64,000 bases of DNA from Dyella terrae (GCF_022394535.1 NZ_CP089414.1:1550001-1614000), one strand, 5' to 3'; shown: positions 1-8,590, numbered from the stretch's first letter. The notes: generated from the letters alone by a model not told the origin. Program-made: numbers and translations.

Positions 1-44
1 GACGCAGGCGCACCACGACATCGACAATACGTAAATACTGATCC

Positions 45-157
45 CAAAAGGGAGTAGTTCCGGGCATTGGCTTCATCGATGCTCTTGCAGTGGTCGTCAT
101 CACGAGCGGAAACCCGCTCCGGTCACTGTGGCGGTCCTGCCGCGAACGAGACTTTTG
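45..157 (+). promoter_or_regulatory. yybP-ykoY manganese riboswitch aptamer (probable)
   Basis: The untranslated leader of the TerC-family gene contains the hallmarks of this aptamer class: an AAAAGGGAGTAG block (46-57), a GTGGTCGTCATCAC block in the middle, and a closing ACGAGACTTTTG block. The ends can pair (CAAAAG 45-50 with CTTTTG 152-157) to form P1. This class is known to bind Mn2+ and to control Mn exporters and TerC-like proteins, which is the gene found downstream. The assignment rests on remembered consensus, not on a covariance-model search. Confidence 0.8.
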
Positions 158-192
158 CAGTAATGACAGGCCGCGCGTGCCTGTCATTGCTG
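158..192 (+). terminator. expression-platform hairpin of the riboswitch
   Basis: A 14-bp stem with one G-T pair (158-171 with 179-192, 7-nt loop) begins at the base after the riboswitch P1. It ends 29 nt before the TerC start. A clear U tract is absent, so it may act by attenuation, Rho-dependent termination or by altering access to the start rather than as a classic intrinsic terminator. Confidence 0.5.
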
Positions 193-220
193 TATTTGTC
201 TTACGCGCAGAGACTGACCC

Positions 221-901
221 ATGGAACTCACCGAATTTCTCTCCGGCCTGTTGGCCATCGTGCTGCTCGACCTGGTGCTCGCAGGCGACAACGCCATCGT
301 GATCGCGCTGGCCGCACGCAACCTTCCCCGTCAGATCCAGAAGAAAGCCGTGCTGTGGGGCACCGTGGGTGCTGTCGCCGTGCGTCTGGTGCTCACCGGT
401 GTGGTCGTCTATCTGCTGGAAGTGCCGGGCCTGATGTTGGTGGGCGGCCTACTGCTGCTGCCTATCGCGTGGAAGCTGTTGCAGCCCGAGGACAAACCCG
501 CGCATGCGGTCGGCGCGGCCGGCAGCTTCTGGGTGGCCATGCGCACCATCATCGTCGCTGACGCGTTGATGGGTCTGGACAACGTGCTGGCCATCGCCGG
601 CGCTGCGAAGGGTCATATGGTGCTGGTCATCATCGGCCTGGCGATCAGCGTGCCGTTGGTCGTGTGGGGTTCGTCGCTGATCCTGCGCCTGATCGAGCGC
701 TTCCCGACGATCGTCTACATCGGTGCAGGCGCCATCGCGTGGACGGCGGCGCGCATGATCGCGCACGATCATTGGCTGTCGCCCTGGTTCGAGGCGAACG
801 CATGGGCCAAGTACGTGCTTGATGCCGTGCTGGTCATCGGCGTGTGCCTTGGCGGGTGGCTGATGCAACGCCGTCGCCTGCGCGCACAAGCCACGGCTTG
901 A
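221..901 (+). CDS. TerC/YjbE-family integral membrane protein, probable Mn2+ exporter
   Basis: A 226-residue polytopic inner-membrane protein of the TerC family. It shows the two family signature segments, each with conserved acidic residues in a membrane helix: a DNAIVIALAARNLP stretch near residues 23-36 and DALMGLDNVLAIAG near 110-123. About six to seven hydrophobic helices are visible, and a basic tail follows the last one. Family members of this size are tied to manganese or metal efflux and to loading of exported metalloenzymes. The upstream riboswitch of the Mn2+-sensing class supports induction by excess Mn2+. The start is the ATG following a spaced purine-rich stretch. Tellurite resistance, the historical name, is not implied. 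Confidence 0.85.
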   Translation: MELTEFLSGLLAIVLLDLVLAGDNAIVIALAARNLPRQIQKKAVLWGTVGAVAVRLVLTGVVVYLLEVPGLMLVGGLLLLPIAWKLLQPEDKPAHAVGAAGSFWVAMRTIIVADALMGLDNVLAIAGAAKGHMVLVIIGLAISVPLVVWGSSLILRLIERFPTIVYIGAGAIAWTAARMIAHDHWLSPWFEANAWAKYVLDAVLVIGVCLGGWLMQRRRLRAQATA

Positions 902-957
902 GGGTAATGCGCCTGGCGGGCGACACTTCATGGATAAGACCTAACAAGGAAATCCGC

Positions 958-1566
958 ATGAAGCTGTACTACCTGCCGGGCGCCTGCTCGCTCTCCGACC
1001 ATATCGTCCTCGAATGGATCGGCCAGCCCTATGAAAGCCATCACGTCGCGCGTGAGGAACTGGGTTCGCCGGCGTACCTGCAGCTCAATCCGTCAGGCAT
1101 GGTCCCTGCCCTGCAGGAACCGGACGGCTGGGTGCTGACGGAAAACGTTGCCATCCTCAACTACCTTGCTGACAAGTTCCCGCTCGCCGGACTTGGTGGC
1201 GAAGGCGCGCGTGGCCGTGCCGAAGTGAACCGCTGGCTCGCCTATCTCAACTCGGACCTCCATCCGCTATTCAAGCCGGTGTTCCGTCCGGAGCGCTTCA
1301 TAGACGACACAGCTGCGCAGGACGCGCTGCGCGACAAGTCGATCCAGCGACTGCGCGCCTACTACGAGCGCATCGATACACAGTTGCACGGCCGCGACTG
1401 GCTGACCGGCACGCGCTCGTTCGCCGATCCGTACCTGTTCGTCGTACTGCGCTGGGCCATGGGCAAGGGCGTGGATCTGTCCGGCCTCGACAACCTCGCC
1501 CGCTTCCACCGCCGCATGATGGAAGACGCTGGCGTGAAAGCGGCCATGGAGCAAGAGGGGCTCTGA
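958..1566 (+). CDS. glutathione S-transferase, beta-class-like
   Basis: A 202-residue cytosolic glutathione transferase. The N-terminus (MKLYYLPGACSLSDHIVLEW) is the thioredoxin-like domain, with the PGACSL motif that carries the characteristic cysteine of bacterial beta-class enzymes at residue 10. NPSGMVPAL near residue 44 contains the cis-proline, and TENVAIL near 62 matches the glutathione-binding loop. The helical C-terminal domain follows from about residue 85. The ATG at 958 is preceded by AAGGA at a normal distance; an upstream in-frame extension has no such signal. Substrate is unknown. It is separated from the convergent Fap-like operon by a perfect hairpin. Confidence 0.88.
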   Translation: MKLYYLPGACSLSDHIVLEWIGQPYESHHVAREELGSPAYLQLNPSGMVPALQEPDGWVLTENVAILNYLADKFPLAGLGGEGARGRAEVNRWLAYLNSDLHPLFKPVFRPERFIDDTAAQDALRDKSIQRLRAYYERIDTQLHGRDWLTGTRSFADPYLFVVLRWAMGKGVDLSGLDNLARFHRRMMEDAGVKAAMEQEGL

Positions 1567-1579
1567 CCCTCATGCCAGG

Positions 1580-1603
1580 CACGCCAACGCCATCGTTGGC
1601 GTG
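1580..1603. terminator. bidirectional terminator hairpin
   Basis: A perfect 10-bp stem with a 4-nt loop (CACGCCAACG paired with CGTTGGCGTG) lies between the convergent glutathione transferase gene and the last gene of the Fap-like operon. A short T run follows on the plus strand. Confidence 0.65.
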
Positions 1604-1617
1604 CAGGTTTCCATGCT

Positions 1618-3087
1618 TCAGAACATCATTGGCATGCGCACGGTCACCGTCAGGTCGGGCGTGTCGCGCGTCACGCCCACACCCAGCGTGAAGTTGAGCG
1701 TGCGCTTGTCGCTGAAGCGCCATGAGCCGCCGATCAAGAGCGTGCCGAGCACCGTTTTCACCGACCCCGGCACGGTCTGGTTGTTCTGCTTTGTGATGCC
1801 GACAAAGCTCTGGTCGTAACCGATACTCATGGACGCCTTCTCGTTGAGTGACAGGCCCATGCCAATGCTGATGTCGGCCACGTCCCCCTCCTTCACCCTG
1901 CCCAGCTGTTCCGTGCCGCCCAGCAGTATCTTGCGGGACAAGTTATCGCGCGCAACGTTGTAGATGTAGCTCACGTTGCCGAAGAAGACCACCGGATCGG
2001 TCGGGTACAGCCAAGTCACGCCAGGTTGGATGGCCCAGAAACCCGATCCCGTCGGTTCCTGCAACGGCAGGCCTGTACCGGTGGCGGAAAGATCCACTTC
2101 GTTGATCACGTTCTCCACGCAACGCTGGATGCAGTCGGTAGTTACCTGGAACGGATCAGTGCCCGTGCGCGACTTCACTCGCAACCAGCCGACGTAGAAC
2201 GCTTTGTCCGGACCACCCACGTTGAGCTGGTAACGCAATGTCGCCTCGATGTCGCCCAGGCCGTGACCGCTGGCACCGAAGGCATTGTCGGTCGCCGAGC
2301 CGGTAAATATTTCACGGCTTATGGTGTCCTGGTGCGCGTAGACGTAGGGAACACGCACTTCGACTTCCATGCGATTGGTAATGCCATAGCGTGTGGTCAA
2401 CCAGCCGGTCTGGGTCGTGTCTTTCACCTGGCGCGCATCGATCAAGCCGATCAGGATCGCTGGAATCACCGTGTAGCCGACCAGTGCGACACGATCGACC
2501 GAGGAATAGCCGAACTGATAAGCCGGCTCGATGATCAGCTTGCCCTTCGGCGTCAGCACACCGGGCTGCTGGAAAATCTGCGCGACTTCGGGGGGCCGCG
2601 TGTCCGGCTTGGGCGCCTGTCCCACAGGCTGCTGGCCTTGCGTCTGGTCGTCTGTCGATGGTGCGTTGGCGGCTACCGCATCCCCTGCCGGCATCGGCAA
2701 GGCCGATGCACCGGGACCACCGGCCGCAATGCTGCCAGCGCGTTGCTTGTCGAGTACATCCATGCCTACCGCATGACGTAACGCCTGATAGTCGGCCTCC
2801 TGCTGCGCGAGCGCGCGCTTCATGGAGTCGAGTTGCTCGATCTGGGCGCTGATCTGGCTGCGCATCGCGTCGATGCGCTGTCCCTGCTCCGACACTGTCT
2901 TGCGCAAATCGTCAGATGAACTAGAGGGCGCCTGCGCATCCGGGGTTGCCGTTGAGGCCTGCGGCTGCGCCGCTGGTGTCGGCGGAGATGACGACGCATT
3001 CTGTTGCGCCGCTACGGGTGCACCAAGCAACACCAGCCCGGCGCATCCCGACGACAAGAAGTACCGCCACGTTGTATGTCCCATCAT
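1618..3087 (-). CDS. FapF-like outer-membrane beta-barrel exporter with N-terminal coiled coil
   Basis: Last gene of the Fap-like operon, 489 residues. After a signal peptide (about residues 1-28, ending in APVAAQQ) there is a Ser/Pro/Ala-rich linker and a heptad-like segment at roughly residues 60-105 (SEQGQRIDAMRSQISAQIEQL is its core), predicted to be a coiled coil. The C-terminal half (about 180-489) is rich in alternating aromatic/polar strands and ends in a terminal beta-signature (VRMPMMF), typical of an outer-membrane barrel. This order (signal, coiled coil, barrel) is that of FapF, the trimeric pore secreting Fap amyloid subunits in Pseudomonas. The link is supported mainly by architecture and by the adjacent C39 peptidase. 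Automatic annotation may call the barrel a phenol-degradation MetA-type protein. The start is the first of two ATGs after AAGGGGAAGG; 3084 is equally possible. Confidence 0.7.
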   Translation of the reverse strand: MMGHTTWRYFLSSGCAGLVLLGAPVAAQQNASSSPPTPAAQPQASTATPDAQAPSSSSDDLRKTVSEQGQRIDAMRSQISAQIEQLDSMKRALAQQEADYQALRHAVGMDVLDKQRAGSIAAGGPGASALPMPAGDAVAANAPSTDDQTQGQQPVGQAPKPDTRPPEVAQIFQQPGVLTPKGKLIIEPAYQFGYSSVDRVALVGYTVIPAILIGLIDARQVKDTTQTGWLTTRYGITNRMEVEVRVPYVYAHQDTISREIFTGSATDNAFGASGHGLGDIEATLRYQLNVGGPDKAFYVGWLRVKSRTGTDPFQVTTDCIQRCVENVINEVDLSATGTGLPLQEPTGSGFWAIQPGVTWLYPTDPVVFFGNVSYIYNVARDNLSRKILLGGTEQLGRVKEGDVADISIGMGLSLNEKASMSIGYDQSFVGITKQNNQTVPGSVKTVLGTLLIGGSWRFSDKRTLNFTLGVGVTRDTPDLTVTVRMPMMF

Positions 3088-3192
3088 CCTTCCCCTTGGC
3101 TTCCGACTTGGTGTCACGCAGACGAACGCGCCGCGGAACCACCCGCGGCGCCGTCGCGACCCGGAACGAAACGTGGCGGCGCTCTGCTCATC

Positions 3193-3741
3193 TCAGTGCA
3201 CCAAAGACTGAAGCTGGGACTGCTGCAGCGCCTGCTGGAAACTGGCTTCGCGGAACGCGTTGAGCGAGTTCACCGAGGTGTTGAGCGTGGTGATGGCTTG
3301 GATATTCTGGTTGTTCAGCGTGTTCTGGATCACCGTACCGCCACTGGTCGAGCCCAGCGACGAGGGATCGAACGAATTGTTGGGGCCGATCTGCGTGATC
3401 GACATGGCGTTGAGCGCGGTCGCCATCGCGCCCGCCTGCATTGCGGTTATATGTGCGATGTCGGGCACGTTGAAACTGGTCTGGGTGACGAGATTGCCGT
3501 TGACGTAAACGGCGCGATCAATGCCGAACGAGGCCGTCAAACCATTGCCCATGTCGTAACCGCCGCGCATGCTTTCAAGCACGTCCTGATCGACGGGAAC
3601 CCAGGCGGAAAGCCCTACCGGCGCAGCGCCGCTTACGTCGCCAGCCGTCGGTGTCCCGTCCTGCGCCCTTGCGCTCATCCCATACGCTGCGCCAACGCAA
3701 AAGAGCGAACTCAGGCAGATGACGCGGATAGCGGATCTCAT
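3193..3741 (-). CDS. secreted Fap-operon protein with RGG/double-glycine-like motif
   Basis: 182 residues with an N-terminal signal peptide (cleavage near ARA-QDG, residue 27). Residues 49-61 read VPVDQDVLESMRGG: hydrophobic at -12, Asp at -11, Leu at -7, Met at -4 and Gly-Gly at -2/-1, the pattern of double-glycine leaders cut by C39 peptidases. A C39 peptidase is the gene immediately upstream. The next segment (FGIDRAVYVNGNLV) looks folded. The C-terminus is Asn/Gln-rich and includes a VIQN motif shared with the other small secreted proteins of this operon, as expected of an amyloid or amyloid-associated subunit. The start at 3741 is favoured by GAGGG upstream; an ATG six bases earlier is possible. 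Function is not established. Confidence 0.72.
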   Translation of the reverse strand: MRSAIRVICLSSLFCVGAAYGMSARAQDGTPTAGDVSGAAPVGLSAWVPVDQDVLESMRGGYDMGNGLTASFGIDRAVYVNGNLVTQTSFNVPDIAHITAMQAGAMATALNAMSITQIGPNNSFDPSSLGSTSGGTVIQNTLNNQNIQAITTLNTSVNSLNAFREASFQQALQQSQLQSLVH

Positions 3742-3751
3742 CACCATACCC

Positions 3752-4432
3752 TCAAAGATCGTCCGGCCCTTTCTTGGGCATCACTGTGTAGAAGAGACTG
3801 TTGCGGTCGATGGCTGTATCGAGCGGCGACGGCGGCGCCACTTTCCAGTCGCTAACGCTGTTGAACACAGCCTGGTTGCGGCGATTGTGGATAACGAACA
3901 CTAGTCCGCTCGTCCACATTGTCATGAAACGACTCTGCGCGATCACACGAGTGCCGCGTGCCGGATCGCCAACGAGCACCCGGTCATTGCGAACCCCCTT
4001 GATCACTACGAAGTGGTGATAGCCCCTCTCATCGATCAAGACGATCGCTGGAAGTTTCTCCTCCACCAGCTTGTCGAGCGGCACGCGGAAACCATCGGCA
4101 TCAAAGCCGTTGGCCCCCAGGAAACGCTTGATGTCGAGCAGGGAAAACCCTTCTTTATTTATTTTCTCGCGATCACCGTGTGAGTACATTTGCTCAAAGG
4201 CCACCTGTTCATTCATCGGGTAGCCGTACTGGTACGTGAGCAATGTCGCCACGGCCGCGGAGCCGCAACTGAAATCGTACTTCTGGTGAAGTGTGGTCTT
4301 GTAGCGAGCCTCCTTGAGGCTCGTCAGGTGAATAACGTAGTTGCCATCACCGCTGACGACACCGACGGTTGCAGCATGGCTCCCCAGTGGCAGCGCCACC
4401 GAGATAACCAGTAGCGCTGCGAGCTTTTTCAC
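3752..4432 (-). CDS. periplasmic C39-family cysteine peptidase, FapD-like
   Basis: 226 residues with a clear signal peptide (residues 1-21). The peptidase domain holds the C39 triad: Cys56 in DFSCGSAAVATLL, His140 in GYHHFVVIKG and Asp156 in VGDPARG. Gln50 (LHQKYDFSC) is the expected oxyanion residue. Unlike C39 domains fused to ABC exporters this is stand-alone and exported, which is the FapD arrangement in Pseudomonas functional-amyloid operons. The GTG start overlaps the TGA of the upstream gene by four bases, so the two are translationally coupled. Substrates in the operon may be the two proteins with double-glycine-like motifs; that is inference. Confidence 0.82.
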   Translation of the reverse strand: MKKLAALLVISVALPLGSHAATVGVVSGDGNYVIHLTSLKEARYKTTLHQKYDFSCGSAAVATLLTYQYGYPMNEQVAFEQMYSHGDREKINKEGFSLLDIKRFLGANGFDADGFRVPLDKLVEEKLPAIVLIDERGYHHFVVIKGVRNDRVLVGDPARGTRVIAQSRFMTMWTSGLVFVIHNRRNQAVFNSVSDWKVAPPSPLDTAIDRNSLFYTVMPKKGPDDL

Positions 4433-4884
4433 GGTTTGAACTCTACGCTGATAACGGTAGCGTTCTGGATGAGCACATTGCTTCCCGAATTCTGTATCAC
4501 CGTTGGGATGCCGACCTCACCGCTGAAAGAACCACCGGTAATGACATTGGCTCCGGAAATGACATGGTCAGCGCTGTCATTGGTCACCGTGCCATTGAGG
4601 TTGGTGTTCTGCGTGACCAGCGTGCCCCCGCTCATACCGGCTAATGTCGAATTGTCGACGCCCGATCCCAGTCCCGTCGCACTGCCCGCTTCACCCTCGC
4701 CTTCCACGGCCGCAACATAAACCGCGATGGGCGATGGCGCTCCATCGAGCAAATAGGCAGCGGGTATCTGCGCATCCTCCGCGCAGAGCATCGTGGGTGC
4801 GGCCATCAGACATAGCGCGATTGCGCCGGGTATCGCATTGAAAATCCGCACGGCACTATCTCCCAAGGCCTGCGTGTGGGACAT
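4429..4884 (-). CDS. small secreted Fap-operon protein with double-glycine-like motif
   Basis: 151 residues from the chosen ATG, with a signal peptide ending near residue 35 (MLCAED). Residues 76-87 (VDNSTLAGMSGG) fit the same spacing as in the 182-residue partner: Val -12, Asp -11, Leu -7, Met -4, Gly-Gly -2/-1. Downstream are Asn/Thr/Gly-rich segments (NTNLNGTVTND, GANVITGGSF) and a C-terminal VIQNSGSNVLIQNATV block that closely resembles the end of the large Gly-rich protein encoded just upstream. It could be an amyloid subunit, nucleator or chaperone (FapA/B/E-like role). Start choice is uncertain: 4893 (ATG) and 4911 (GTG) are in frame, and none has a strong ribosome-binding site. Confidence 0.68.
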   Translation of the reverse strand: MSHTQALGDSAVRIFNAIPGAIALCLMAAPTMLCAEDAQIPAAYLLDGAPSPIAVYVAAVEGEGEAGSATGLGSGVDNSTLAGMSGGTLVTQNTNLNGTVTNDSADHVISGANVITGGSFSGEVGIPTVIQNSGSNVLIQNATVISVEFKP

Positions 4885-4981
4885 CGACGCACGCATTGCG
4901 CGCCGTGCCACCCGGGCCTTTGCAGGTGCACCCGTGCATGGCAGAGCCGAAAGGGCTCCACCATGCCGGATGCGATCTCAC

Positions 4982-5932
4982 TCAATGCGCGAAGTTCAGG
5001 TTGGCCTGGACGTTGACGCTCTGCTGGATCAACGATGCCGCGCCGCTGTTCTGCGCAAGGATCGAAACACCAGCCGCCGCCGCTGCCGAGCCGTTCATCT
5101 GGTTCGACATATCGAAGGAGCCCGTGGTGGCATATGCCGTGCCGCCTGCACCACCCGCGCCGCCTGCGCCGCCCGAACCCGCACCACCAGTTCCGCTGGC
5201 GCCTGAACCGGCTGCACCACCGGCACCTGCCGTAGCGTCGGCTGCACCACTGGTGCCGCCCGTCGCACTTGCCGAACCGCTGTAGCTGGTCGGCGAGGAT
5301 GCGCCCGAACTACCCGCGCCACCGGCGCCACCCGCACCACCTGCACCTCCTGCGCCACCGGCCCCGGCTGTCGCCGTACCGCCGCCCGCGGCACCACCGC
5401 CGCCACTGGTATGCGAATGACTGTGGCTGGTCGCATTGGAGTTACCGCCGTCGTTGCCGCCGCCGCCATCGCCACCGCTGCCGCCACCGGCCAGCGATGC
5501 GCCAAAGGCGCCGGAGTCACCCGACGAGCTGCCCGAACCACCCGCATGACCGCTGCGTGCATGAGCGTCGCCGCCGGAGCCACCGTCACCGCCGTCGCCA
5601 CCATTGCCCTTGCCGCCATTGCCGTTGCCGCCGCTACCGCCACGACCGCCACCGGCGTTGCCGTTGTTCTGACCCCAGTTGCCGATGCCCGACACGCTCA
5701 GATTCGATACCGTGCCGTTGAGCGTACTGTTGGCAACCGCTTCACTTGTGTTGAAGGAATCAGCATAGCCACCGGAGCTCGCGGCGGAGCCGTCTTGGCC
5801 CGTGGCATAGGTGCTGTAGTTGTTGTTCTGATCACTGCTACCACTGTTGTGGTCGTTATCCGCGAAAGCAGGAAGCGCCAATCCCATTCCCAACACGATC
5901 GCGGTAGCCAATAGAGTCTTACGCATAGTCAT
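4982..5932 (-). CDS. large Gly/Ala/Ser-rich secreted protein, candidate amyloid/matrix subunit
   Basis: First gene of the Fap-like operon, 316 residues. A standard signal peptide (residues 1-24, ending LALPAFA-DN) is followed by an Asn/Ser/Tyr-rich segment with NSTLNGTVSNLSV. Residues about 85-265 are an extremely low-complexity Gly/Ser/Ala region with GGAGGAGGAG-type runs. The final 40 residues (QNSGAASLIQQSVNVQANL) match the C-terminal block of the neighbouring 151-residue protein. Low-complexity linkers between short conserved blocks resemble FapB/FapC, although the linker here is glycine-rich. The opposite strand shows long open frames only because of the repetitive GC-rich codons. Confidence 0.72.
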   Translation of the reverse strand: MTMRKTLLATAIVLGMGLALPAFADNDHNSGSSDQNNNYSTYATGQDGSAASSGGYADSFNTSEAVANSTLNGTVSNLSVSGIGNWGQNNGNAGGGRGGSGGNGNGGKGNGGDGGDGGSGGDAHARSGHAGGSGSSSGDSGAFGASLAGGGSGGDGGGGNDGGNSNATSHSHSHTSGGGGAAGGGTATAGAGGAGGAGGAGGAGGAGSSGASSPTSYSGSASATGGTSGAADATAGAGGAAGSGASGTGGAGSGGAGGAGGAGGTAYATTGSFDMSNQMNGSAAAAAGVSILAQNSGAASLIQQSVNVQANLNFAH

Positions 5933-6323
5933 TACTCCTGGAACGATGCGGTGTGACCCCCTGTGTAGCTGGTGTTACGAGTCCAGCAACGCTACGTCGC
6001 AACTTGCATGCCATCCGGCACGATTCCACGTTCAGGCACGCGAATGCCACGAAATCAGCGACTTGAACGGGATCATGATCAATGAGTCTGGCCTTGCTCA
6101 GGCACTTGGATATTCGGAGTGGCACACCGCTGTTACACCGCCCGTCGGCGCGCACATCCACCGCAGACTGCACGCGGTTAAACAACGGCAGGTGTTTCAA
6201 TGCATTGGCGCACGTTGCATGGCCGCTGCATGGGCTATTGAACGGGTGTATCAGGCACGTTACACACCAGCACACGAAACGATAGCAATGTCGTACAGGG
6301 TCCTGAACCACAACGAAACTTAC
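5933..6323. other. intergenic region upstream of the Fap-like operon
   Basis: About 390 bases separate the Fap-like operon start from the prpC terminator. It presumably holds the operon promoter, but I could not pick a convincing -35/-10 pair. The open frames here have no ribosome-binding site or protein-like composition. Confidence 0.4.
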
Positions 6324-6352
6324 AAAAAAAGAGGGAGCCTTTCGGCTCCCTC
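6324..6352 (-). terminator. intrinsic terminator of prpC
   Basis: A 9-bp stem (GAGGGAGCC with GGCTCCCTC, 4-nt loop, 6331-6352) is followed on the minus strand by a run of seven T, 24 bases after the prpC stop. Confidence 0.85.
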
Positions 6353-6375
6353 TTCTGTAACACCTTGCCGACCGA

Positions 6376-7521
6376 TCAGCGCTTTTCGATCGGTACGTAG
6401 GCCTGATCTTCCGGGCCGGTGTAGTTGGCGCTGGGACGGATGATCTTGCCGTCCTCGCGCTGCTCGATCACGTGCGCGCTCCAACCGGAGGTGCGGGCGA
6501 TCACAAACAGCGGGGTAAACATGGCCGTCGGCACGCCCATCATGTGATACGCGCTGGCCGAGAACCAATCAAGGTTGGGGAACATCTTCTTCTGTTCCCA
6601 CATTAGCTTTTCGATCTTCTCCGACACGTCGAACAGCGTCGGATTGCCACCCTCGGCGCAGAGCTTGCGCGAGATCTCTTTGATGATCTCGTTGCGCGGA
6701 TCGGACACGGTGTATACCGGGTGACCGAAGCCAATGATGATTTCCTTGCGCTCGACGCGGGCGCGGATGTCCGCCTCCGCTTCGGCGGCATTGCGGTAGC
6801 GCGCGATGATTTCCATCGCCACTTCGTTCGCGCCGCCGTGCTTGGGACCACGCAGCGCACCGATGGCGCCCGTGATGGCCGAGTACATGTCCGAACCGGT
6901 GCCTGCGATGACGCGCGCGGTAAAGGTGGACGCGTTGAACTCATGCTCGGCGTACAGGATCAGCGACTTGTCGAGCGAATGCGCGTGCAGCTCGCTCGGC
7001 TTCTTGCCATGTAGCAGATGCAGGAAATGACCGGCGATGGACTCATCGTCCGTCTCCGTCTCAATGCGCTTGCCGTTATGGCTGAAATGGAACCAGTACA
7101 GCAGGATCGAACCGAAACTGGCCATCAGGCGATCGGCGATATCGCGCGCGCCGGTGACGTTGTGATCGTCCTTCTCCGGCAGCACGGTGCCCAGCACCGA
7201 GCAACCGGTGCGCATCACATCCATCGGATGCGTGGCGGCCGGCAACAGTTCCAGTGCGCTCTTGACCGGCGCCGGCAGGCCGCGCAGGCGCTTGAGCTTG
7301 GCGCGGTAGGCGTTCAGTTCCGCCCAGTTCGGCAGCACACCATGCACCAACAGGTAGGCCACTTCCTCGAAGCAGCCCTTGGCCGCCAGGTCGTGGATGT
7401 CGTAGCCACGGTAATGCAGGTCGTTGCCGCTACGGCCCACCGTGCACAGCGCGGTGTTGCCAGCGGCCACGCCCGAAAGCGCGACGGATTTCTTGGGCTT
7501 GGGAAGGGTTTGCTCGCTCAT
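6376..7521 (-). CDS. prpC: 2-methylcitrate synthase
   Basis: 381 residues, a full-length citrate-synthase fold of the 2-methylcitrate type. It condenses propionyl-CoA with oxaloacetate in the cytosolic methylcitrate cycle. Conserved catalytic residues are visible: His193 (HEFNAS), His228 (GPKHGGA), His267 (GFGHPVY) and Asp318 (PNLDWF). The ATG at 7521 is preceded by AGGAGA; a 13-codon upstream extension lacks a start signal. It lies 75 bases downstream of prpB on the same strand. No prpD or acnD/prpF is present in the window, so the dehydration step must be encoded elsewhere. Confidence 0.92.
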   Translation of the reverse strand: MSEQTLPKPKKSVALSGVAAGNTALCTVGRSGNDLHYRGYDIHDLAAKGCFEEVAYLLVHGVLPNWAELNAYRAKLKRLRGLPAPVKSALELLPAATHPMDVMRTGCSVLGTVLPEKDDHNVTGARDIADRLMASFGSILLYWFHFSHNGKRIETETDDESIAGHFLHLLHGKKPSELHAHSLDKSLILYAEHEFNASTFTARVIAGTGSDMYSAITGAIGALRGPKHGGANEVAMEIIARYRNAAEAEADIRARVERKEIIIGFGHPVYTVSDPRNEIIKEISRKLCAEGGNPTLFDVSEKIEKLMWEQKKMFPNLDWFSASAYHMMGVPTAMFTPLFVIARTSGWSAHVIEQREDGKIIRPSANYTGPEDQAYVPIEKR

Positions 7522-7596
7522 CGGATACGTCTCCTCAATGCATGCGACTCTGCTGGCCACGACAGGAATACCGTGGCCGGCGAATGGGGTGGCTGG

Positions 7597-8487
7597 TCAG
7601 ACCGGTTTCTGGCTGGCGAACAGCGCGTCGAGCTTGTCCTCGTAGGCGTTGTAGCCGAGGAAGTCGTACAGATCCGCGCGGGTCTGCAGCGTGTCGATGA
7701 TGTTCTTCTGCGTGCCTTCGCGGCGCACCGTCTCGTAAAAATTGAGCGCGGCCTTGTTCATAGCACGGTACGCACCGCAGCAGTACAGCGCGATGTCCAC
7801 GTTGGCGGTGCGCAGTTCGTCGGTGGTGAAGAACGGGGTGGAGCCAAACTCGGTGAGGTTAGCCAGGATCGGCACCTTCACCGCGGCCTTGAAACGACGA
7901 TAGTCCTCGAGCGTCGTCATCGCTTCGGGGAAGATCATGTCCGCACCGGCTTCCACGTAAGCACACGCGCGATCGATGGCAGCATCAATGCCTTCCGCAG
8001 CGGCGGCATCGGTGCGCGCCATGATCACGAAGCCTGCATCGGTGCGGGCGTCCACGGCCGCCTTCACGCGGTCGACCATTTCTTCCTTGGGCACGACTTC
8101 CTTGCCAGGACGATGGCCGCAACGCTTCTGACCGACCTGGTCCTCGATGTGCACGGCGGCCACGCCGACGTTGATGAACGAGCGGATCGTGCGCGCGATG
8201 TTGAATGCGCCACCCCAACCCGTATCGATATCCACCAGCAACGGCATCTGCGTCGCGTCGACGATGCGGCGTGCGTCGGTGAGCACGTCTTCCATGGTCG
8301 AAATGCCCAGATCGGGAATACCCAACGAGTTGGCAGCGACACCGCCGCCGGACAGGTAAAGCGCCTTGTAACCCACGCGCTTGGCCATCAGGCCGGCGTA
8401 GGCAGTAATGGCGCCCATCACCTGTAGGGGACTTTCGGCGGCGACGGCAGCGCGGAAGCGGCTACCGGCGGATTCGGGGAGGGGCAT
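7597..8487 (-). CDS. prpB: 2-methylisocitrate lyase
   Basis: 296 residues of the isocitrate lyase/PEP mutase superfamily. It cleaves 2-methylisocitrate to pyruvate and succinate. The active-site loop [10 protein letters not shown] places the catalytic cysteine at residue 123. Mg2+-binding acidic residues occur in [11 protein letters not shown] (about 83-93) and the VHIEDQ segment (about 112-117). The ATG at 8487 follows TAGGAGA. It is the first gene of a prpB-prpC operon and diverges from the HTH-citrate synthase fusion across a palindrome-bearing intergenic region. Confidence 0.92.
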   Translation of the reverse strand: MPLPESAGSRFRAAVAAESPLQVMGAITAYAGLMAKRVGYKALYLSGGGVAANSLGIPDLGISTMEDVLTDARRIVDATQMPLLVDIDTGWGGAFNIARTIRSFINVGVAAVHIEDQVGQKRCGHRPGKEVVPKEEMVDRVKAAVDARTDAGFVIMARTDAAAAEGIDAAIDRACAYVEAGADMIFPEAMTTLEDYRRFKAAVKVPILANLTEFGSTPFFTTDELRTANVDIALYCCGAYRAMNKAALNFYETVRREGTQKNIIDTLQTRADLYDFLGYNAYEDKLDALFASQKPV

Positions 8488-8590
8488 GCTGATTCTCCTA
8501 AACCTCATATTGTAGGCGATGCGTTGGCAAGGCCATGTCGCGGCGCAGTACACGCCGTGGCACAGACAACACTCTGTCACTGCACGATGT

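Noticed and set aside
1618..3087. Naming the barrel as a phenol-degradation MetA-pathway protein
   Set aside because: Coiled-coil N-terminus and the adjacent exported C39 peptidase fit a FapF-like exporter; there are no phenol genes nearby.
5095..5914. Long open frames opposite the Gly-rich gene
   Set aside because: They are by-products of repetitive GC-rich codons, with Arg/His- or Ala/Val-rich noise translations and no ribosome-binding sites.
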